Positions 1-5,193 of a stretch of DNA of 7,769 nt are shown here, in pieces (positions within the stretch are counted from its first letter, which is position 1; each line of letters starts with the position of its first letter). This DNA comes from an uncultured Streptomyces sp. (lineage in GTDB: Bacteria > Actinomycetota > Actinomycetes > Streptomycetales > Streptomycetaceae). The DNA is taken from assembly GCA_946480485.1 (NCBI GenBank), contig CAMLJW010000248.1, positions 1 to 7,769 on the forward strand, in the 5' to 3' direction. The translations under genes were made by a program, and so were the position numbers. The notes below the pieces were generated by a model. It saw only the letters and a list, made by a program, of their open reading frames with translations. It did no database searches and was not told the DNA's origin.

Positions 1-9
1 AGCCAGCCC

Positions 10-26
10 CATGGTCACCAACCATG
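10..26. repeat. Short perfect inverted repeat (hairpin or operator)
   Basis: CATGGT at 10-15 and ACCATG at 21-26 form a perfect 6-bp inverted repeat around a 5-base centre (CACCA). It lies outside any gene I can support. No run of T follows closely, so it is not a convincing terminator. It could be a protein-binding site or chance. Confidence 0.35.
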
Positions 27-77
27 ATCTTTGCACTCACTTGTCCCGGTCCGACTTCTCGACGCCCCTCCTGGTCG

Positions 78-349
78 TCACCGTGCGCCGTACCGCCCTC
101 CGCCTGGTAGCTGGCGGGAACTGGCCGTGCCGGGGATCGCGCGGTCCTTCGCCATGGACTCCCAGACGGAGCCCGCACGGGAGCCCGCACCGGACTGCTC
201 CTTGCCGCGTTCCCGATTCCTCGCGTGAGCGCCGAGGCGACGCTCCTGCCTCTCCCCCGGGTCCTTGGCCGGCTTGGCATGCGTGGCGTGCTCCTCACCC
301 GTGTTGGACCCTTCGGGTCGTCGGCGGCGACGGTGTTGAAACGGTGCAC
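78..349 (-). pseudogene. Possible frameshifted remnant of a small hydrophilic protein
   Basis: On the minus strand one frame stays open from inside the 3' end of the exporter gene to a TGA at 80-78. Its last ~65 codons are mostly G/C-ending and encode a Lys/Glu/Arg-rich, membrane-free stretch (KPAKDPGERQERR, then GSVWESMAKDRAIPG and RQLPGGGRYGAR at the end). This frame has no usable start codon. A neighbouring frame, open from a GTG at 349-347, reads VAADDPKG and would join SNTGEEHA if one G were added to the GGG run near 309-311. That pattern fits a one-base deletion in a formerly intact gene of about 90 codons. No ribosome binding site is visible before the GTG. I do not recognise the protein. 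It could also be a chance open frame in GC-rich DNA. Confidence 0.25.
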
Positions 350-375
350 GTGCCCGGGTCGTGGCCCGCCCCGGA

Positions 376-1764
376 TCAGGCCGCGGCGGAGAGCTCCGGA
401 ACCGGCGCGGACATCGGCGCCGGGGAGGTGGTCGCGGCCCAAGTCCTGCGACGGCCGTGGAGCAGTGCTCCCGTGCCGATCACACCCGCGATGGTGAGAC
501 CACCGGCGACCAGGGCACCGCGCGGACCCGCCCATTCCATGAGCAGCCCGAGGAGCGGCGGGCCCGCCAGCCCCCAGCCGGTGCTCGCGCTGCGCCAGAC
601 ACCGAGCACGCGGCCCCGCATGTGCGGCGGCGGATCGGTCTGCAGGACGGTCGTACCGGCTGTGTCGGAGATCGACTCGAGGACGGCCATGGGCGCGACC
701 AGCAGGATGAGCAGGACGAGGCTCGGCGAGAGCCCGGCCGCGACCTGGAGGAGAGCACCGGTGGCGGCCAGCACGGCGACCAGGCGTACGGAGGGCCGCT
801 GCATACGCCCGGCAATGACCGCGCCGACGATCCCGCCCACGGCGAGCACGGTCGACACCGTCCCGAACTCCTCGGCACCGCCGGCCAGGGGGCCGGTGAC
901 AAGAACCGCGAGGGTCAGCCCGTAGTTCCGGCCGAAGACCGCGCTCACCGCGGTGATGCCGGCGAGGGCGACGAGTCGGGGCCTGCGGAGAAAGAACGCC
1001 AGCCCGTCGCGGGCGCCGGAGTCGGACCCGCCTCGGCGTTCCGGCCGATCGGCAGGATCTGCCGGAAGGGCAGGTTTCGTGCGGGCTGGGTGCGGGGCGC
1101 CTGCGTGGGGGCGCGATGCGGGATCCGCTGGGCGCAGGAAGGGAATGACGGCCGTGACGAAGAGGAAGGACAGACCGTTGGCTGCGTACGCGGCGGCGGT
1201 GCCGAAGCCGGCCACGGCCACACCGGCCAGCGCGACACCGATGAGGCGCCCGGAGCTGTGCACCACGGAGCCCAGGGCGATGGAGGACGGCACGTCCTTG
1301 ACGGGTACGAGGTCGTTTCCCAGAAGGGCCGTCGCGGGCCCGTCGACCGTGGCGATCAGCCCGGTCACCGCGGCCAGCACCATGAGCAGGGGCATGGTGA
1401 GCAGATCGAACGCCACCAGGGCGGCCGTGGTGAAGGCGACAGCGCCGAGCACGGCCTGGCTGACGGCTGCCGTGAGCTTGCGCGGCCAGGCATCGACGGC
1501 GGCGCCGCCGGCCAGCCCGAGCAGCAGACCGGGCGCGGCCTGCACCGAGAGCGACAGGCCCGTGGCAGCGGCGGAGCCGGTGATCTGCAGCACCAGCAGG
1601 TTCTGGACGGTCAGCTGCATCCACGTTCCGGCGTTGGAGACGAGGTTCGCGACGGACCACCAGCGCATGCTGCGGTGACGCAGAGCACGCCACGGAGCGC
1701 GGTCCGGGCGTTGATCGGGGGCAGAGCGGGGCTTGGGTATCGCAGGCGGGGAGGAAGAGTTCAT
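376..1764 (-). CDS. MFS transporter, EntS/MFS_3-like (DHA3-type) exporter
   Basis: A 462-residue integral membrane protein, predicted to export a small molecule (drug, siderophore or metabolite) by proton antiport. Residues 1-32 are a polar, Pro/Arg-rich cytoplasmic tail. Hydrophobic segments follow from about residue 36 to 210 and from 262 to 436, the usual two six-helix halves. They are joined by a Pro/Ala/Arg-rich cytoplasmic loop at about 211-258. Family marks are GGAAVDAWPRKLT at 86-98 (motif A position after helix 2), DGPATALLGNDLVP at 141-154, and PPHMRGRVLGVW at 379-390; the last two are typical of the MFS_3/EntS branch. Length is normal and the frame intact. The ATG at 1764 is the first possible start, since an in-frame TGA lies 15 bases upstream. 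No clear Shine-Dalgarno precedes it, so it may be leaderless or poorly translated. It is divergent from the SDR gene. The substrate cannot be deduced. Confidence 0.93.
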   Translation of the reverse strand: MNSSSPPAIPKPRSAPDQRPDRAPWRALRHRSMRWWSVANLVSNAGTWMQLTVQNLLVLQITGSAAATGLSLSVQAAPGLLLGLAGGAAVDAWPRKLTAAVSQAVLGAVAFTTAALVAFDLLTMPLLMVLAAVTGLIATVDGPATALLGNDLVPVKDVPSSIALGSVVHSSGRLIGVALAGVAVAGFGTAAAYAANGLSFLFVTAVIPFLRPADPASRPHAGAPHPARTKPALPADPADRPERRGGSDSGARDGLAFFLRRPRLVALAGITAVSAVFGRNYGLTLAVLVTGPLAGGAEEFGTVSTVLAVGGIVGAVIAGRMQRPSVRLVAVLAATGALLQVAAGLSPSLVLLILLVAPMAVLESISDTAGTTVLQTDPPPHMRGRVLGVWRSASTGWGLAGPPLLGLLMEWAGPRGALVAGGLTIAGVIGTGALLHGRRRTWAATTSPAPMSAPVPELSAAA

Positions 1765-1805
1765 CGCAATCGCACGTCAGGGCTCGAGGTACGGGCGTGG
1801 GACAG

Positions 1806-1827
1806 AAAAAGGACCCCGGTCCCGGGG
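1806..1827 (-). terminator. Hairpin plus T5 upstream of the exporter: terminator or attenuator
   Basis: Read on the minus strand, CCCCGGGACCGGGG (1827-1814) folds as a GC stem of about 5 bp with a tight loop. It is followed by TCC and then TTTTT at 1810-1806, the layout of an intrinsic terminator. It ends 41 bases before the exporter ATG, and the next gene upstream is on the other strand, so it does not obviously close a gene. If the exporter promoter lies further upstream, it would sit in the 5' leader and could act as an attenuator. The stem is short, so chance is possible. Confidence 0.4.
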
Positions 1828-2113
1828 CGGCTGACGACTGCGGCAGCGATGCTCAATCCTCACAGACCGATCGGCCAGGGGACGCCACCACGCCCCCGCG
1901 GACCCTGCCCACCGGCGCCAACTCACCCATGATTCCGGCACGTTCGCGCCACCCGTGGCTTTGCTCACAGGAAGTCGTCATCACTCGACACATGGCCCCC
2001 CGAGGGGTGGAACCCCACCCTGGTACTCCCACCGGCGTGGGCAGCGTCACCTCGAGCGGTGCCTCACCTGCCCCGGTACGAGGGGGCCGGCACCCGACCG
2101 GTGATGCGCGCGC

Positions 2114-2136
2114 GTGCCCAGCCGTTACCAGGGCAC
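2114..2136. repeat. Inverted repeat GTGCCC-N11-GGGCAC
   Basis: GTGCCC at 2114-2119 and GGGCAC at 2131-2136 are perfect inverted copies 11 bases apart. They lie about 120 bases upstream of the SDR start. The arm spacing (17 bp centre to centre) could suit a dimeric regulator, but the match is short and no family consensus is recognised. Confidence 0.3.
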
Positions 2137-2206
2137 TCGGCGGGTCGAGGGGGCTGCCGCGCAGCGACACCCGCGCCCCTCCTGCGAATCACCTGAAACA
2201 CATGGC

Positions 2207-2251
2207 CCACCAAACACACCAACCACGTCAACCACATAAGTACGAAAGGGA
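2207..2251 (+). promoter_or_regulatory. A/C-rich leader and ribosome binding site of the SDR gene
   Basis: From 2207 to about 2240 the plus strand is almost all A and C, in sharp contrast with the GC-rich surroundings, and includes CAACCAC twice, 9 bases apart (2220-2226 and 2229-2235). Such a stretch cannot form stable structure and would leave the start region accessible. AAAGGGA at 2245-2251 is a good Shine-Dalgarno with a 5-base spacer to the ATG at 2257 and fixes that start. Confidence 0.55.
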
Positions 2252-2256
2252 TCTCC

Positions 2257-3066
2257 ATGGCCGGCTCTGACAAAGCGCACCGTACCGTCGCTGTCATCAC
2301 CGGCGCGGACTCGGGCATTGGGCGGGCCACCGCGGTCCGCCTCGCCACGCAGGGTGTGGACATCGGCATCACTTTTCACAGTGATCACGAGGGTGCCGAC
2401 GCCACGGCGGAGGAGGTGCGGCGCCGCGGCCACCGAGCAGCCGTCGCCGCCATGGATCTCACACTGCTGCCGGAGGCGGCCGACGTGATCGACCGACTGG
2501 CCGACGAGCTCGGCCGCCTCGACGTCCTCGTCAACAACGCCGGGACCGGAACCGCGACATCGTTCCTGGACCTGGATCACACCACCGTGCGCCAAGTCGT
2601 CGATGTCGACCTGATCGGCCCGTTTCTGTGCGGTCAGCGCGCTGCGCGCCGAATGATCGACCAGGGCGACGGAGGACGGATCGTCAACGTCACCTCGGTC
2701 CATGAGCATCAGCCCCGGGTCGGCGCGGCTCCCTACTGCGCTGCCAAAGGCGGCCTCGGCCTGCTCACCCAGGTGATGGCGCTGGAACTCGCCGAATACG
2801 GCATCACGGTCAACGCTGTCGCCCCCGGAGAGATCGCCACGCCCATGACCGGGCAGGAGGACGAGGACGTTCGAACGAAGCACCGCAGTGGCATTCCTCT
2901 GGGGCGTCCTGGTGACGCGCGGGAAGTCGCCTCCGTCATCGCCTTCCTGGCGGGCCCGGAAGCCTCCTACGTCACGGGAGCCTCGTGGGCGGTCGACGGC
3001 GGCATGCTCCGTATGGGCCCCATGGCCGGCTCGCACCTCGACAACGCCTCCTGGCGCCGCCCCTGA
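2257..3066 (+). CDS. SDR family NAD(P)-dependent oxidoreductase
   Basis: A 269-residue cytoplasmic classical short-chain dehydrogenase/reductase, interconverting a hydroxyl and a carbonyl with NAD(P)(H). The cofactor motif TGADSGIG is at 15-22, NNAG at 93-96, catalytic Ser at 147, and the Tyr-x-x-x-Lys pair is Tyr160/Lys164 (YCAAK). PGEIATPM at 190-197 and VTGASWAVDGGM at 239-250 complete the FabG/glucose-dehydrogenase-like pattern. The fourth catalytic position, usually Asn in this part of the fold, reads Asp118 (VDVDLIGPF). There is no acidic residue right after the second strand (GITFHSD), so NADP(H) preference is possible but unproven. Length is slightly above the 250 typical, owing to a short C-terminal tail. 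The start is supported by AAAGGGA five bases upstream. Substrate unknown; annotations such as 3-ketoacyl-ACP reductase would be over-specific. It stands alone, divergent from the exporter and convergent with the next gene. Confidence 0.95.
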   Translation: MAGSDKAHRTVAVITGADSGIGRATAVRLATQGVDIGITFHSDHEGADATAEEVRRRGHRAAVAAMDLTLLPEAADVIDRLADELGRLDVLVNNAGTGTATSFLDLDHTTVRQVVDVDLIGPFLCGQRAARRMIDQGDGGRIVNVTSVHEHQPRVGAAPYCAAKGGLGLLTQVMALELAEYGITVNAVAPGEIATPMTGQEDEDVRTKHRSGIPLGRPGDAREVASVIAFLAGPEASYVTGASWAVDGGMLRMGPMAGSHLDNASWRRP

Positions 3067-3093
3067 GGCGTGTCCGGCAGCTCGTCACCCGAG

Positions 3094-3176
3094 CCCCTAT
3101 ACCGGGGCCCTCACACTGGGCCCCTCACACTGGGCCCCTCACACTGGGCCCCTCGCTCTGGGCCCCTCGCTCTGGG
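3094..3176. repeat. 14-bp tandem repeat block between convergent genes
   Basis: About six head-to-tail units of 14 bp. A degenerate first unit (CCCCTATACCGGG, 3094-3106) is followed by a near-complete copy at 3107-3120. Two exact copies of CCCCTCACACTGGG follow at 3121-3134 and 3135-3148, then two exact copies of the variant CCCCTCGCTCTGGG at 3149-3162 and 3163-3176. Each unit starts with CCCC and ends with GGG, so each junction makes GGGCCCC with an internal GGGCCC palindrome. The period is not a multiple of three. The block lies 27 bases after the SDR stop and 25 bases before the stop of the convergent small gene, where bidirectional termination would be expected. Confidence 0.9.
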
Positions 3177-3201
3177 GCCGGGTGGGGCCTCGCTGTCTGT
3201 C

Positions 3202-3486
3202 TCAGGCCCCCAGCTTCGACACCAAGGTGTTCAATGTGGCGGCCAGAGCGTCGAGGTCCTGTTCCGAGGGAACTCCGGGTCCGACGGTGCGAGCGAGTTC
3301 CTCGCCGGATATGACGTCAACGGCCCCGGCATACCGCTCCGAGCCCAACTCCTCGGCCGCAACCACCCGGGCGTGGCCCTCCAGGAGGACCAGAGTGGAC
3401 TTGCTCCCGCGAGCTCCCAGCAGCTCCCGCACCTGATCACGGGTGATCGGGCCGTGCCCCTTGGGCCTAGCATTCCGCTCGCTCAT
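3202..3486 (-). CDS. Small conserved-looking protein of unknown function (94 aa)
   Basis: A soluble 94-residue protein with no signal peptide, membrane segment or cysteine. A basic N-terminus (1-12) leads into a likely helix ITRDQVRELLGARG (14-27), a strand TLVLLEGHARVV (31-42), a mixed middle section with YAGAVDVISGEEL (52-64), and an acidic then amphipathic C-terminal helix (about 74-92). I do not recognise a named domain. The general look recalls small hypothetical proteins of Streptomyces, which is memory and not a search result. The ATG at 3486 has GAGAGG seven bases upstream and no alternative start before it. It converges with the SDR gene across the tandem repeat block and diverges from the pyruvyl transferase gene 354 bases away. 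Codon use fits the window. Confidence 0.7.
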   Translation of the reverse strand: MSERNARPKGHGPITRDQVRELLGARGSKSTLVLLEGHARVVAAEELGSERYAGAVDVISGEELARTVGPGVPSEQDLDALAATLNTLVSKLGA

Positions 3487-3840
3487 CGGTGCGCCTCTCA
3501 GCCGGGCCGCGGGGCGTCCCGCTCGATCCAGTACCCCAACAGCCTCCCGTGAGGATCTCCCCGTGAAGCTCCCGGGCAGATCCTGACGCGTGAGTCCCTG
3601 CTGTTCGGCGGCGAGTGCCCGTGGGGCTCTGGTCCAAACAGAGCTCGGGAGTCAGGCGTTTGCCGTGCCCGCACAGGGGCACCCCGGACCGTGCCGGCGC
3701 CGCTGGATCCGCGAAGCGCTCGGTCGGCCACAGTCCGTAACGACGTCCCGTACCGACATCGCCGTTCCGACGTTCCGGCATCTCCGAAGTACCGACGTTC
3801 CGACCGTACCGACCGACCTCGACGTGACGGGAGCCCAGGG
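3487..3840. promoter_or_regulatory. Divergent intergenic region upstream of the pyruvyl transferase gene
   Basis: These 354 bases separate the 94-residue protein (minus) from the pyruvyl transferase gene (+) and should carry both promoters. I found no convincing -35/-10 pair. The right part is the octamer array described separately. A possible ribosome binding site, GGGAG at 3829-3833, lies seven bases before the ATG at 3841. A plus-strand GTG at 3691 in frame with the transferase would add 50 residues, but the added sequence is Arg/Ser/Pro-rich, encoded by the repeat array and unlike the family, so I treat it as non-coding. Confidence 0.5.
3737..3813. repeat. Array of degenerate GTWCCGAC octamers
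   Basis: Seven same-orientation copies lie within 77 bases: GTAACGAC 3737-3744, GTACCGAC 3750-3757, GTTCCGAC 3764-3771, GTTCCGGC 3772-3779, GTACCGAC 3789-3796, GTTCCGAC 3797-3804 and GTACCGAC 3806-3813. A weaker unit (TCTCCGAA, 3781-3788) fills the gap, so from 3764 to 3813 the units tile at a period of 8-9 bases. The array ends 27 bases before the pyruvyl transferase ATG, inside its probable promoter or leader. The spacing does not match the 11-base period of SARP or PHO-box repeats that I know of. A multi-site operator or a decayed simple repeat are both possible. Confidence 0.8.
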
Positions 3841-5127
3841 ATGACCAACGCCGCCCAGCTTCCGCCCCCGCTCTCCCCTGCGGCAGCCCTGCGTGTGGGC
3901 GTGCTCGGTTCGTACGGCGGCTTCAACATCGGCGACGAGTCCATCCTGGCCTGCGTGCTGGACTGTCTGCGGACCCATCGGCCGTACGCTCGGCTCGTCG
4001 TCTTCAGCCGGAACGCCGAGCACACCCGCGTCCACCAGCACGGTGCCGACGAAGTCGTGGAGTGGGAGGGCGTCACGCAGAGTCGGGTGGTGGACGCGGT
4101 GTCCGGCCTGGACCTGCTGGTGCTGGGCGGCGGCGGCATCCTCTACGACGGCGAGGCGCGCCGGTACCTGCGGTTGGTCCGTGCGGCGCAGGACCGCGGC
4201 GTCCGCACGTTCGCCTACGCCGTCGGCGCCGGCCCGCTGCGGGAGGCCGACGACCGGGAGGCGGTGCGCACCGTGCTGCCGGAGATGGACGACGTGGTGG
4301 TGCGGGACGAGGAATCCCGGCTGGTGCTCGAGGAGGTCGGGGTCGAACGCGAGCTCGCGGTCACCGCCGATCCGGCACTTCTGCTGCCTCCGGAACCGTT
4401 CACCGGCCGGATGATGACACGCGAGGGCCTCCCCGCCGGGACCCGGCTGGTGGGGATGTCGGTACGGGAACCGGGCCGGGCGGCCGAGAAACTGGACGAG
4501 GGCGACTACCACGCGCTGCTCGCCGACGTGGCGGACTTCCTGGTCCGGCGCCTGGACGCCCATGTGGTGTTCATGCCGATGGAACGCGGCGATGTGCGGC
4601 ACGCGCATGCCGTGTTGTCCCACATGACGGCACCTGACCGGGGGCGGATCCTGAACGGCACCTACAGCCCCGGGCAAGTCCTCGGTTTCATGCGCCACTT
4701 GGACCTGGCCGTCGGCATGCGCCTGCACTTCCTGATCTTCGCGGCGGTATCCGGGCTGCCGGTTCTGCCGCTCCCCTACTCGGGCAAGGTGTTCGACTTC
4801 GCGCGACGGGTGGGCGCACCGGCGCTGGTCGGTGTGGCGCGGGAGCAGGCCGGACTGCTGCTGGCGGAGGTGGACCGGCTCTGGGACGAGTACCCGCAGC
4901 GGCGTGACGATCTGCACGTGCGCGTCCGTGAACTGTGCGGACTCGCTCAGGTGACCTGCGCACGCTGCGGAGCCCTCCTCGACGAGATCGACGACAGCTT
5001 CCGTACCGGCCACGAACAGCGGCCGTCGCACCAGCGGTCGTACCAGGCCCATTCCCGTGGGTCGCCCCTGGCGGGCCTGCCCGATCGCGGTCTGGAGGAC
5101 TTGAGCGCGAAGCCACGCCAAGCCTGA
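3841..5127 (+). CDS. Polysaccharide pyruvyl transferase family protein
   Basis: A 428-residue cytoplasmic protein of the PF04230 (CsaB/WcaK/AmsJ-type) family. Known members transfer pyruvate from phosphoenolpyruvate to a sugar to make a ketal on cell-wall or exopolysaccharide sugars; others have unknown roles. Family marks in order: the N-terminal fold with NIGDESIL (29-36), GGGGILYD (96-103), VRDEESRLVLEEVG (154-167), DPALLLP (177-183), GMSVRE (205-210), VGMRLHFLIFAA (291-302) and PYSGKVFDF (312-320). No signal peptide or membrane helix is seen. The ATG at 3841 is chosen for GGGAG seven bases upstream and because the fold begins at about residue 17. After the domain there is an unusual tail: a CARC motif at 373-376, then some 45 polar residues rich in Arg, Ser and His. 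It is the first gene of a probable pair with the FAD enzyme. No glycosyltransferase lies beside it in this window, so the acceptor is unknown. Confidence 0.9.
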   Translation: MTNAAQLPPPLSPAAALRVGVLGSYGGFNIGDESILACVLDCLRTHRPYARLVVFSRNAEHTRVHQHGADEVVEWEGVTQSRVVDAVSGLDLLVLGGGGILYDGEARRYLRLVRAAQDRGVRTFAYAVGAGPLREADDREAVRTVLPEMDDVVVRDEESRLVLEEVGVERELAVTADPALLLPPEPFTGRMMTREGLPAGTRLVGMSVREPGRAAEKLDEGDYHALLADVADFLVRRLDAHVVFMPMERGDVRHAHAVLSHMTAPDRGRILNGTYSPGQVLGFMRHLDLAVGMRLHFLIFAAVSGLPVLPLPYSGKVFDFARRVGAPALVGVAREQAGLLLAEVDRLWDEYPQRRDDLHVRVRELCGLAQVTCARCGALLDEIDDSFRTGHEQRPSHQRSYQAHSRGSPLAGLPDRGLEDLSAKPRQA

Positions 5128-5143
5128 GCCGACCGGGAGCTCA

Positions 5144-5170
5144 CGGGCGTCCCCCGAAGTTCCACGCCCG
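5144..5170 (+). repeat. Inverted repeat in the pyruvyl transferase-FAD enzyme gap
   Basis: CGGGCGT at 5144-5150 and ACGCCCG at 5164-5170 are perfect 7-bp arms around a 13-base loop. They lie in the 66-base gap between the two genes and end 13 bases before the ribosome binding site of the second gene. There is no T run, so full termination is unlikely. It may trim or stabilise the transcript, or be chance. Confidence 0.4.
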
Positions 5171-5193
5171 GAAAGAAGGGACGGGAGGTACCG

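Larger units (their letters stand above)
1765..2256. promoter_or_regulatory. Divergent intergenic region between exporter and SDR
   Basis: This stretch of 492 bases should hold the promoters of both divergent genes. I could not assign convincing -35/-10 pairs. It contains an 8-bp palindrome CCGATCGG at 1867-1874. A cluster of small GC hairpins spans 1997-2041: CCCC 1997-2000 with GGGG 2004-2007, GGGGT 2004-2008 with ACCCC 2012-2016, and CCCAC 2028-2032 with GTGGG 2037-2041. GGGG 2004-2007 can pair with either neighbour, so the first two folds exclude each other. A minus-strand frame at 1968-1777 (63 codons, five Trp, GTG start) ends 12 bases before the exporter ATG. Its codon use is only weakly coding-like and it has no good ribosome binding site, so it is not called as a gene. 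Confidence 0.5.

Noticed and set aside
11..925. Long plus-strand open frames at 11-925, 361-1932 and 953-1678
   Set aside because: They lie antisense to the exporter gene. Their translations are Arg/Pro/Gly-rich with no domain, as expected for shadow frames in high-GC DNA.
3498..3560. Minus-strand frame ending 11 bases before the 94-residue gene, reading GRLLGYWIERDAPRPG at its end
   Set aside because: About 20 codons are G/C-ending and the spacing looks operon-like, but the bias disappears further upstream and no start or family is visible.
3691..3840. N-terminal extension of the pyruvyl transferase from GTG 3691
   Set aside because: The extra 50 residues are encoded by the octamer array and are Arg/Ser/Pro-rich. 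The fold starts after the ATG at 3841, which has its own ribosome binding site.
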